Source: DATDCY01 sp031406795 [NCBI: Candidatus Rokuibacteriota bacterium] (lineage in GTDB: Bacteria; JAUVQV01). From it: 11,679 nucleotides of DNA. The stretch lies in contig JANOHV010000161.1 in NCBI GenBank assembly GCA_031406795.1, positions 1-11,679 of the forward strand, given 5' to 3'. A program made the position numbers and the translations under genes. The notes beneath the pieces are model-generated. The model ran no database searches. It was given only the letters and a program-made list of their open reading frames with translations, and was not told the origin of the DNA. This document shows positions 1-6,027 of the stretch, in pieces. Each line of letters begins with the position of its first letter. Positions within the stretch are counted from its first letter, which is position 1.

Positions 1-2
1 CC

Positions 3-410
3 GAGCCGGGCAACAACGGCAATTTTGGATTCCGGGAGAGTGCGAGCTTCTATGTTTACACTCCGTCAACGAATACCAACGAGGGCAATCCGACCGGCAC
101 CGACCAGTGGGGTGTCGACGAAACCGGCGTTACGCTGCAGAACAACTACCACCAATTCCCCTGCTCAAAGTGCCACGTTCCGCACGCCTCGCGGTTGCCC
201 CGTCTGATGAAGACCAACTGCCTCGACACGAAGAAGAACACCTGGGACAACACGTACCAGCTGAGCGCGGCAACCGGGAACAACCTGAACAGGAGTATTT
301 CCAACTGGACGAGCGCCCAGAACTGTCACCGCTTGGGCGGTGAAGACCCCGCCGATGTCGGGGACAGCGCCGGAACGGGCGCTGGCTGGAACAACGTAAC
401 CCCGTGGTAG
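3..410 (+). CDS. Secreted c-type cytochrome, C-terminal part (5' truncated by window)
   Basis: The frame is open from the window edge and ends at TAG 408-410, giving 135 visible residues. It has one complete heme-attachment motif, CSKCH (visible residues 54-58, bases 162-176), with nearby histidines (H50, H61) that could act as distal ligands. The motif runs into VPHASRLPRLMKTNCLD, a signature I associate with Geobacter multiheme cytochromes that shuttle electrons in the periplasm or on the cell surface. A second, incomplete motif, AQNCH (residues 105-109), lacks its first Cys. The protein is Asn/Thr/Gly-rich and ends in a GAGWNNVTPW-like tail. The total heme count, signal peptide and start lie upstream and are unknown. 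The next gene starts 34 bases after the stop, so cotranscription is likely. Heme attachment is seen in sequence; an electron-transfer role is inferred from the family. Confidence 0.75.
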   Translation, partial: EPGNNGNFGFRESASFYVYTPSTNTNEGNPTGTDQWGVDETGVTLQNNYHQFPCSKCHVPHASRLPRLMKTNCLDTKKNTWDNTYQLSAATGNNLNRSISNWTSAQNCHRLGGEDPADVGDSAGTGAGWNNVTPW

Positions 411-431
411 CACGAGCGGTATTACAGGGCG

Positions 432-438
432 GGAGGAG
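432..438 (+). promoter_or_regulatory. Shine-Dalgarno that decides the start of the LamG/Big_1 gene
   Basis: The purine run GGAGGAG directly abuts an ATG at 439, which is too close for good initiation. It sits 6 bases before the ATG at 445, a normal spacing. A third ATG at 454 would be too far away. The ATG at 445 is therefore preferred, and it gives a short normal signal-peptide n-region. Confidence 0.6.
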
Positions 439-444
439 ATGAAC

Positions 445-2811
445 ATGAGCGGGATGAAATGGTTCAGGCAGGTGGCGGCTGCCGGCGTCTTCCTGCTCGG
501 TACCGCGGGTGTCGGGTCGGCGAAGCCGATTCTGCAGGAGGATTTCAGCACCCAGGTCCCGGGCATGAAGGGCGGGGAGATTGTTCCCCATGACAAGGGA
601 TTTGCGTATCAGGGACCCGGGGGCCACAACCTCACCAAGGGATCGTACATCGAGTACGATCTCAAGGATGTGGCCTTCAGCCCATCGGCCGGAACGATCG
701 AGTTCGATCTTACCCGTGCTGAAGTCAGCCAGGCGGAGGCGCTCGTTTCATTCGCAGACGAGGGCGGCGAAAGAGCTTTCGCCCTCTACATCGATTGGGA
801 GCGTCTGACCGAAGAGATTCTTCTCCGACCGATGACTCCCGGGTTCTCCTATTGGCTGACACCGGAGAAGGATGAATTCGGCAACAATGCCCCGAAGCCA
901 TGGGCGGTCGTCAACAGGAATATCGGCAAGGGGACAACCGTCCACGTCGTCATGACCTGGGACGCTAACGGCATTGATCTCTACGTTGACGGGAAGAGTC
1001 TCGCAGGAAAACCGAGCAACGGGCCCAAGTTGATTGAGAAGTTGAAGACTGCCAGGAAATTCATTGTCGGGGCAGACATATCGCGAAAGATTCCCGGGGG
1101 CGCCTGGTCGCAGACCAGGTCACTCGTGAGCAATGTGCAGCTTCATGACAAGAAGCTCGTAACCTCCGAGTTCGCCCAGACCATCGTCCCGAAGGGTCTG
1201 AACGTTTACGGCGTCAACCACGATGCCGCGACCGTTGCCGGGTTTTCAGGGAAGCTCGTCGCTGGGAATACGGTCAACGTTGTACTCCACGGCACACCCG
1301 GTGCCGCCGGCACCTTCGATCTCGTGCACTACCCCGATGTCGGCTCCAAGATCGACGTCGACTGGAGGGGATGGGGCGTCTATCTCGAGGAGAAGGCGTT
1401 CTTTGAGGAGGGCGAAGTCAATCTGCGCGACGTCGAGGCGTACGAGGTCTACGTAGCACAGGCTCCGTTCGATTATGCCGCCCCGGGGATGGAGCCGGTC
1501 GCCAAGCTCGAGGTCAGGGAGCAGCGGTACATTTTCGAGGCCCCCGAGGTCGACAAGCCCTCCTACATTGCGGTTGTCGCGCTGATGCGCGACGGGACCA
1601 GGCTGCCGGTGATCGCGCCGATCGCCAATCAGCCGCTGACCGAATCCGAGCCCGGCGTCTACACGGGCTCATACCGGGTCGGGTGGAAGGACCGCTATCC
1701 GCGCGCCATCGCGATCGGTCGTCTTGCCGTTGGAACGAATGCCGCTTCGCTGCTCGCCTCGGGCACGTTTGCCCTCGACCCTTCGGTCACGCTTGCCGTT
1801 GCCACCGACCCCAGCGAGCTCAAGGCGGATGAGAAGTCGGCTGCCCAGGTCACGGTCACCGTCACCGACGTCAACGGAAATGCCGTTACCGATCACGAAG
1901 TGAAATTCCTGCTCTTCACCACGTCTCAGTACACCGGCGTGGTCGGGGGTGGCGCCTTCGCGGATCAGGTTGGCGCCACGGTTACGGAAGAGCGCTTCGG
2001 CAAGACCGACATTTTCGGCAAGGTGACCGCGACCTACGTCGCGGGCTTCGCGGCGAAGACCGCGGTCATCGTCGCGCGCGACATGCTCACCAACAACACC
2101 GGGTCCGGGTGGGTGAAGACCTACATCACGGCGACGGCCCAGCTCGAACTCGAGCCGGTCATCGAGAATGCCGCGATGGCCCAGGGGTACGAGATCACCG
2201 TGACCTCGAGCGACGAGTGGCTGACCGCCGACGGGAAGAGCACCGCCCGGATCAGCGCTCGCGTGACGCTCGGCGGGGAGGCAGTCCCGGGGCACACGGT
2301 CGCCTTCAGCGTCGCGTCCGGCACCGGCTCCGTCCGGGTCGTCGAGGGCACGACTGACAAAAACGGTGAGGCCCGCGCGGTGTACACGGCCGGCAAGAAG
2401 ATCGGCATGGTGCTGATCACGGCGACCGACACCACCGCCGGCATCAGCGGGTCCGTCCAGATCGAGCTGCGCAGCGACGCGCCAGCCAAGATCGCGATCA
2501 AGCTCGAACCGAAGAAGCTCCCGGCGGACGGGCGCAGCCGGGCCGCCCTGACGGTTACGGTGACCGACATCAACGACAACCCGAACGACGGCGTCGAAGT
2601 CGAGTACGCCATCGTGGAGGGGAGCGGCAGCATTCGCGACGAAAAGGGCCTGACGGATCGCAGCGGCGAGGACGAGACGCAGTACACCGCCGGCAGGACG
2701 CCGGGCCGCGTCTCCATCGAGATCACCGTACGCTCCACGGTCCCGACACCGGAGGAGCTCGCTCAGGTGAACGAGATGGCACTCGCGGTCACGGATTTCA
2801 AGTTCTTCTAG
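445..2811 (+). CDS. Secreted LamG-like and Big_1 (invasin-type Ig-like) multidomain protein
   Basis: From ATG 445 the product has 788 residues. The N-terminus MSGMKWFRQ, followed by a hydrophobic VAAAGVFLLGTAGVG and a GSA/KP junction near residue 26, is a Sec signal peptide. Residues ~28-235 read as a concanavalin A-like/LamG jelly roll: IEFDLTR strand, VHVVMTWDANGIDLYVDGKS strand pair, FIVGADI, and a final SNVQLHDKKL strand. Residues ~240-445 are a beta-rich linker I do not recognise (EPGVYTGSYRVGW). Three bacterial Ig-like group 1 domains follow, at ~446-560, ~581-673 and ~679-783, with repeated signatures such as L(K/T)ADxxS, VTVTVTDxN and (T/Y)DxxGxxxxxYxAG. There is no LPXTG, PEP-CTERM, autotransporter barrel or dockerin at the C-terminus (ends VTDFKFF). 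It is probably a secreted or cell-surface binding/scaffold protein. The ligand is unknown and no catalytic residues are evident. It sits between a cytochrome gene and a short peptide gene, apparently in one operon. Confidence 0.8.
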   Translation: MSGMKWFRQVAAAGVFLLGTAGVGSAKPILQEDFSTQVPGMKGGEIVPHDKGFAYQGPGGHNLTKGSYIEYDLKDVAFSPSAGTIEFDLTRAEVSQAEALVSFADEGGERAFALYIDWERLTEEILLRPMTPGFSYWLTPEKDEFGNNAPKPWAVVNRNIGKGTTVHVVMTWDANGIDLYVDGKSLAGKPSNGPKLIEKLKTARKFIVGADISRKIPGGAWSQTRSLVSNVQLHDKKLVTSEFAQTIVPKGLNVYGVNHDAATVAGFSGKLVAGNTVNVVLHGTPGAAGTFDLVHYPDVGSKIDVDWRGWGVYLEEKAFFEEGEVNLRDVEAYEVYVAQAPFDYAAPGMEPVAKLEVREQRYIFEAPEVDKPSYIAVVALMRDGTRLPVIAPIANQPLTESEPGVYTGSYRVGWKDRYPRAIAIGRLAVGTNAASLLASGTFALDPSVTLAVATDPSELKADEKSAAQVTVTVTDVNGNAVTDHEVKFLLFTTSQYTGVVGGGAFADQVGATVTEERFGKTDIFGKVTATYVAGFAAKTAVIVARDMLTNNTGSGWVKTYITATAQLELEPVIENAAMAQGYEITVTSSDEWLTADGKSTARISARVTLGGEAVPGHTVAFSVASGTGSVRVVEGTTDKNGEARAVYTAGKKIGMVLITATDTTAGISGSVQIELRSDAPAKIAIKLEPKKLPADGRSRAALTVTVTDINDNPNDGVEVEYAIVEGSGSIRDEKGLTDRSGEDETQYTAGRTPGRVSIEITVRSTVPTPEELAQVNEMALAVTDFKFF

Positions 2812-2871
2812 GGCACGCGGCACGGCACAAGACGTTCGAAGCGACGTGAATATCATCGAAAGGGGGCGGAC

Positions 2872-2934
2872 ATGAAGAAAGTCAAGTACACGAAGCCGAT
2901 GGTGGTGAAGGGGTCCAGCGTCCATCCCTGCTGA
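2872..2934 (+). CDS. 20-residue peptide, candidate modified-peptide precursor
   Basis: The sequence is MKKVKYTKPMVVKGSSVHPC, then TGA. A good Shine-Dalgarno (AGGGGG at 2861-2866) lies 5 bases before the ATG. The frame lies alone between the LamG/Big_1 gene (60 bases upstream) and a strong terminator that begins 20 bases after its stop. Codon use is biased to G/C as in its neighbours. The lysine-rich N-terminus followed by YxxP(x)V resembles the leader of lasso and other peptide precursors recognised by PqqD-like (RRE) proteins. SSVHPC would then be the short core, with Cys, His and Ser available for modification. No radical SAM, PqqD-like protein, protease or exporter gene is visible here, so any maturation machinery would lie elsewhere. 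Alternatives are a small regulatory or structural peptide bound to the upstream secreted protein, or a chance ORF. The ribosome binding site and the terminator argue against chance. Confidence 0.5.
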   Translation: MKKVKYTKPMVVKGSSVHPC

Positions 2935-2954
2935 TTCCCTGGTCACGGGTGTCG

Positions 2955-2994
2955 CGGGCCGGCTGGTTGTCAACCTGCCGGCCCGTCTTTTTTT
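2955..2994 (+). terminator. Rho-independent terminator ending the cytochrome/LamG/peptide unit
   Basis: CGGGCCGGC (2955-2963) pairs perfectly with GCCGGCCCG (2977-2985). Inside it, GGTTG (2965-2969) can pair with CAACC (2971-2975) after one T/T mismatch. The stem is followed by TC and seven T residues (2988-2994). This is a textbook intrinsic terminator and marks the 3' end of the transcript carrying the short peptide. Confidence 0.9.
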
Positions 2995-3083
2995 GACGTC
3001 GAATTGCAGTTGACGCGAGTCAATCGAGGATCTCCCCGAAGCGCCGGTGCGGTATCATGCCAGCCGGGAATGAGAGGGTGCGG

Positions 3084-4112
3084 ATGAAGCGTGGCGAAGA
3101 CGGCGGGGCCGTCTCGAACCGGGGAGTTGTTGAGGCGCTTCGTTCGATTCGTCTGACCCTCCTGTTGCTTTTCACGGTGGCCGCGCTCTCGGCTGCGGCG
3201 ACGATTGCCGGGCCGCGCCTGGAGAAAACCGCTCCCGTGGTCCGTGCCGCTGGACGGTTCCTCGGCCTCGCCGACCCGTGGCACAGCCCGCTTTTTCTGC
3301 TCCTTGTCGGACTGCTGGTGGCGAATGTCACTTTGTGTTCCTGGCATCGGTATCGCCGCCTGGTGCGCAACCCTGCGGCAAAGCGCGGCGCGATAGCCGC
3401 GCTGGATGCCGCGGTCCATTTTTCCCTGGTCGTGATCGTTTTCGGCGGGGTCGGCAAGGGGCTTTGGGGAGTCGTGGGCACGGGCTATCTTTTTCCGGGA
3501 ACTGCTGCGACCACCATGTATGTCGAGGGCACCGACAGCGACCTCCCTCTCGGGTTTTCGGTTCTGCTGAAGGAGAAGCGTGAAACCTTCTACCCGCTCC
3601 GGATAAAGGTCGGGGTGCGCGACGCGGCAACCGGCGAAAAGATTGCACTTCTCGAAGTTGTCGAGGGGCGAAGCGTCTCTCTGCCCGGCGGACGGCTCAC
3701 GCTGTCAGTGCGGGAGGTGCGGCCCGATTCAACTGCCGCGGTGCTGCTCCTGCGCACGCAGGAAGGGGAAGCACCGGTGACCCTGCCGTTGGTCGCGGGG
3801 GGAGATCCGATGACTGCCGGGGCTTTCCTGCTCGCGGCGGTTGCCTGGCGCCGTGACGTCAAGGACGTTCGGGGCCGGGTTGAAATGAGCGAGGGAGAGC
3901 AGGTGGTTGGAGAGGGGTGGCTTGAAGTCAACGGGGCGCTCTCGCACAAGGGAACCACGCTCTTTCTGACCTCGTGGGGCGCCGACGAGTTCGGCAATCA
4001 ATTTCTCGGGGTGCAGTACCGGCGAGACCCCGCCGCTCCCGTATTCTGGGCAGGCGCCATCCTCTTCGCGCTGGCTCTCCCCCCCTTCGTGTTGCTGAGG
4101 CGTCGCCGCTGA
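3084..4112 (+). CDS. ResB/Ccs1-like cytochrome c biogenesis membrane protein
   Basis: The product is 342 residues from ATG 3084, chosen because GAGAGG at 3072-3077 lies 6 bases upstream. The ATG at 3057 has no ribosome site. Four membrane segments are visible: SIRLTLLLLFTVAALSAA (~21-43), a second beginning WHSPLFLLLVGLLVANVTLC (~66-85) followed by a basic WHRYRRL, a third around H112 (AVHFSLVVIVFGGVGKGLWG, ~105-131), and a C-terminal one (~319-336) before RRRR. A soluble beta-rich domain of ~185 residues lies between segments 3 and 4. The pattern S-x-(R/K)LT, WHSP-FLLL-LL-N-C, and a His heading the third helix is that of System II cytochrome c assembly protein ResB. ResB works with CcsA to carry heme outward and attach it to apocytochromes. 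The protein is short: many ResB proteins exceed 400 residues. No ccsA is in the window. It follows a cytochrome operon but lies behind that operon's terminator, so it is probably transcribed separately. Confidence 0.75.
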   Translation: MKRGEDGGAVSNRGVVEALRSIRLTLLLLFTVAALSAAATIAGPRLEKTAPVVRAAGRFLGLADPWHSPLFLLLVGLLVANVTLCSWHRYRRLVRNPAAKRGAIAALDAAVHFSLVVIVFGGVGKGLWGVVGTGYLFPGTAATTMYVEGTDSDLPLGFSVLLKEKRETFYPLRIKVGVRDAATGEKIALLEVVEGRSVSLPGGRLTLSVREVRPDSTAAVLLLRTQEGEAPVTLPLVAGGDPMTAGAFLLAAVAWRRDVKDVRGRVEMSEGEQVVGEGWLEVNGALSHKGTTLFLTSWGADEFGNQFLGVQYRRDPAAPVFWAGAILFALALPPFVLLRRRR

Positions 4113-4170
4113 CATCTGGAAGGTTGCCGATCTGTTATCACTGCAGCAGGTGATTTTGGCTTTACTCGGT

Positions 4171-4240
4171 CATTCCCGCGAATGCGGGAATCCAGGAACC
4201 GTGAAAATGCCCTGGATTCCCGATTAGTACCTCGGGAATG
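4171..4240. repeat. Decayed dispersed inverted repeat (CATTCCCGC... type) between convergent genes
   Basis: The left arm (4171-4196) reads CATTCCCG, CGAATG, CGGGAATCCAGG and is itself palindromic. The right arm (4211-4240) starts CCTGGATTCCCG and ends CGGGAATG, so the two outer parts are exact reverse complements of the left arm. The inner bases CATTCG have been replaced by ATTAGTACCT. A spacer of 14 bases (4197-4210) separates the arms. This is the short, mobile, non-coding repeat that translates as SWIPAFAGMT on one strand and recurs in many bacterial genomes. The transcript could fold into a long hairpin and help end transcription of the two convergent genes. The rest of the 4113-4261 gap holds nothing else I can name. 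Confidence 0.75.
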
Positions 4241-4261
4241 GCGGGAAGGTCTGCTGTAGTG

Positions 4262-5983
4262 TTATGGCTCAAGCATGATAGGGCCGGGCAATCGCTCCAG
4301 CCGCTCACGCGCCTGCTGGAGGCCGGGCTTGAGTTCGAGCGCCCTGCGATACGCACCGGCAGCCTCCGGGATCCTCCCCTGGAGAGCCAGCACGTCCCCG
4401 AAGTTCGCATGGATTTCCGCCATTGCGGGGGCGATCTCCAGGGCGCGCCTCAGGTACGTCTCGGCTTCCGCGTACCGCCCGAGCGCCGTGAGATCGACGC
4501 CGAGATTGTTCAGGGGCTGAGGGTTCCCCGGCTCCTGGCGCGCCGCGGCGCGGTATTCCAGCAGGGCCTGCTCCAGACGTCCCTGCCCCGAGAGCGCGAG
4601 CCCGAGGCTGTTGCGCGCGCCGGGGTAACGGGGGCGAAGCGCGAGCACGCGGCCGTAATGCGCCTCGGCCTTCGCGAAATCACCTCGGAGCCTCAGGATG
4701 TCCCCCAGGATCTGGTGCGCAAGGTAATTGTCGGCTGTCACCGCGAGCGTGTGCTCGAAGAGCGATGTGCCGCTGCGCCAGTGGGCGAGCTGACGGGACG
4801 TCGCCAGGGGGGCGGCCACGACCACGAACGCAGCCGCACACCCGATGACCGGCCGGAGCCTCGGGAAGAGCCGAACCACGTCCCGCGCCCCCCACGCCGC
4901 CGCGAGGAAGATGCCGATCAGCGGCAGATAGGTGTACCGATCCGCGCGCGCTTGGGAGCCGACTTGCAAAAGGCCGATCACCGGCAGCAGGGTCGCCAGG
5001 TACCAGAGCCACCCCGTTGCCAGATACGGACACTGTCGCGCCAGGCGCACGACCACCGCCGAAACGGCTCCTACGACGGCCAGCGCGGCTGCCGCGTCCG
5101 CCAGCGTCAGGGCGTGCACGGGATACGGATAGAAGACCGCCAGGCCGGCGGGCCAGATCGTCTTGCCGAGATAGACGACATAGGACGAGATGGCGTTCAC
5201 GAGGCTCGCAGAGAGCATGGCCTTCCGGAACGGCGCGGCGACCCTGTCGAAGTCCTCGAAAGCGAAGGCGCCGCTCTGGGTCTTCAGGGTCAGGTACCCC
5301 GCCGCCAGCGCAAGCGCGAGCAGGGGGAGTTTCTCCCGGAGCAGGTAGGCCATGTCCCGCAGTCGCCGCCCGCGGAGTCGCCCGAGCGGCCAGTAGTCGA
5401 GCAGCAGGCAGGCGAAGGGAAAGGTGACCACCATCGGCTTGGACATCAGGCCGAGCCCGAAAAGCGCGACCACGGCCAGCATCCTGCCGCGGCGGGGTTG
5501 CCGGACGTAGGCGAGATAGGCCGCCATGGCCGCCATCCAGAAGAAGGCGGCGAGGACGTCCTTGCGTTCGGCGACCCAGGCCACCGATTCCACGTGCAGG
5601 GGGTGCAGCAGGAAAAGGAAGGCAGTGAATGCACTTGGCCAGACCGCACCGGTCATGCCGGCGAGGGTGAGGAAGAGGATGGTTCCGGAGGCCACGTGGA
5701 GCAGGACGCTCGTCAGGTGATGGCCGCCGGCCCAGCCGCCCCAGATCTGGGCGTCCAGCTGGTGCGACCACCAGGTGACCGGATGCCAGTTGCCGCCGTC
5801 GGTGGCGGTGAGCGACCAGCGAAAGCTCCCGACGGAGACGCCGTCCACTGCCTGCCGGTTGCCCGTGACGTAGACGTGGTCGTCATAGGGAAGAAACTCG
5901 TGACCGGTGACGGGAACGAAGACCAGCAGCGCGGCAGCAGCAAGGATCACCGCGAGACCCGTTCGCACGCTCGCGCCGCTCAC
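4262..5983 (-). CDS. TMTC-like (DUF1736) GT-C membrane glycosyltransferase with C-terminal TPRs
   Basis: The start is GTG 5983, because a GGAG lies 8 bases upstream; an upstream extension would run into the preceding gene. The product has 573 residues and ends at TAA 4262-4264. Residues ~9-27 form the first membrane helix. YDDHVYVTGN (D34, D35) in the first outer loop matches the acidic catalytic motif of GT-C enzymes. NWHPVTWWSH (~65-74) and HPLHVESVAWVAERKDVL (127-144) are the hallmark of the TMTC/DUF1736 group, and further helices follow to ~410. About four TPR units (roughly 420-565; e.g. A-NSLGLALSGQGRLEQAL, PLNNLGVDLTALGRYAEAE) close the protein. Family members are expected to use a polyprenyl-phosphate sugar and modify extracytoplasmic protein; donor and acceptor here are unknown. 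It starts 44 bases after the stop of the 6028-8307 gene, forming an operon with it, and converges on the ResB-like gene. Confidence 0.8.
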   Translation of the reverse strand: MSGASVRTGLAVILAAAALLVFVPVTGHEFLPYDDHVYVTGNRQAVDGVSVGSFRWSLTATDGGNWHPVTWWSHQLDAQIWGGWAGGHHLTSVLLHVASGTILFLTLAGMTGAVWPSAFTAFLFLLHPLHVESVAWVAERKDVLAAFFWMAAMAAYLAYVRQPRRGRMLAVVALFGLGLMSKPMVVTFPFACLLLDYWPLGRLRGRRLRDMAYLLREKLPLLALALAAGYLTLKTQSGAFAFEDFDRVAAPFRKAMLSASLVNAISSYVVYLGKTIWPAGLAVFYPYPVHALTLADAAAALAVVGAVSAVVVRLARQCPYLATGWLWYLATLLPVIGLLQVGSQARADRYTYLPLIGIFLAAAWGARDVVRLFPRLRPVIGCAAAFVVVAAPLATSRQLAHWRSGTSLFEHTLAVTADNYLAHQILGDILRLRGDFAKAEAHYGRVLALRPRYPGARNSLGLALSGQGRLEQALLEYRAAARQEPGNPQPLNNLGVDLTALGRYAEAETYLRRALEIAPAMAEIHANFGDVLALQGRIPEAAGAYRRALELKPGLQQARERLERLPGPIMLEP

Positions 5984-6027
5984 CCCGTCGTCTCCACAAG
6001 GGATTCTTCTCACATGGTCGGGAATTG

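Noticed and set aside
1669-2973. A 434-residue minus-strand frame opposite the Ig-like domains, running over the short peptide and terminator.
   Set aside because: Its composition (Arg/Asp/Gly/Val repeats) is typical of antisense of GC3-rich coding sequence. No start context, domain or signal supports it.
2932-2994. The short peptide's TGA read as selenocysteine (Cys-Sec), with the hairpin just downstream as a SECIS element and the frame continuing to about 3085.
   Set aside because: The hairpin is a perfect GC-rich stem followed by seven T residues, which fits a terminator. The extended sequence (Pro/Gly/Arg-rich) looks non-coding and runs across the terminator. Only conservation of the downstream frame in relatives would revive the idea.
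3010-3058. Promoter for the ResB-like gene built from TTGACG (3010-3015) and TATCAT (3053-3058).
   Set aside because: The spacing is 37 bases, far from 17. TATCAT alone may be a -10 box, but no convincing -35 sits at the right distance.
4162-4410. An 82-residue minus-strand frame ending in SWIPAFAGMTE.
   Set aside because: Its C-terminus is the translation of the dispersed repeat and its N-terminus is an out-of-frame read of the TMTC-like gene's TPR end.
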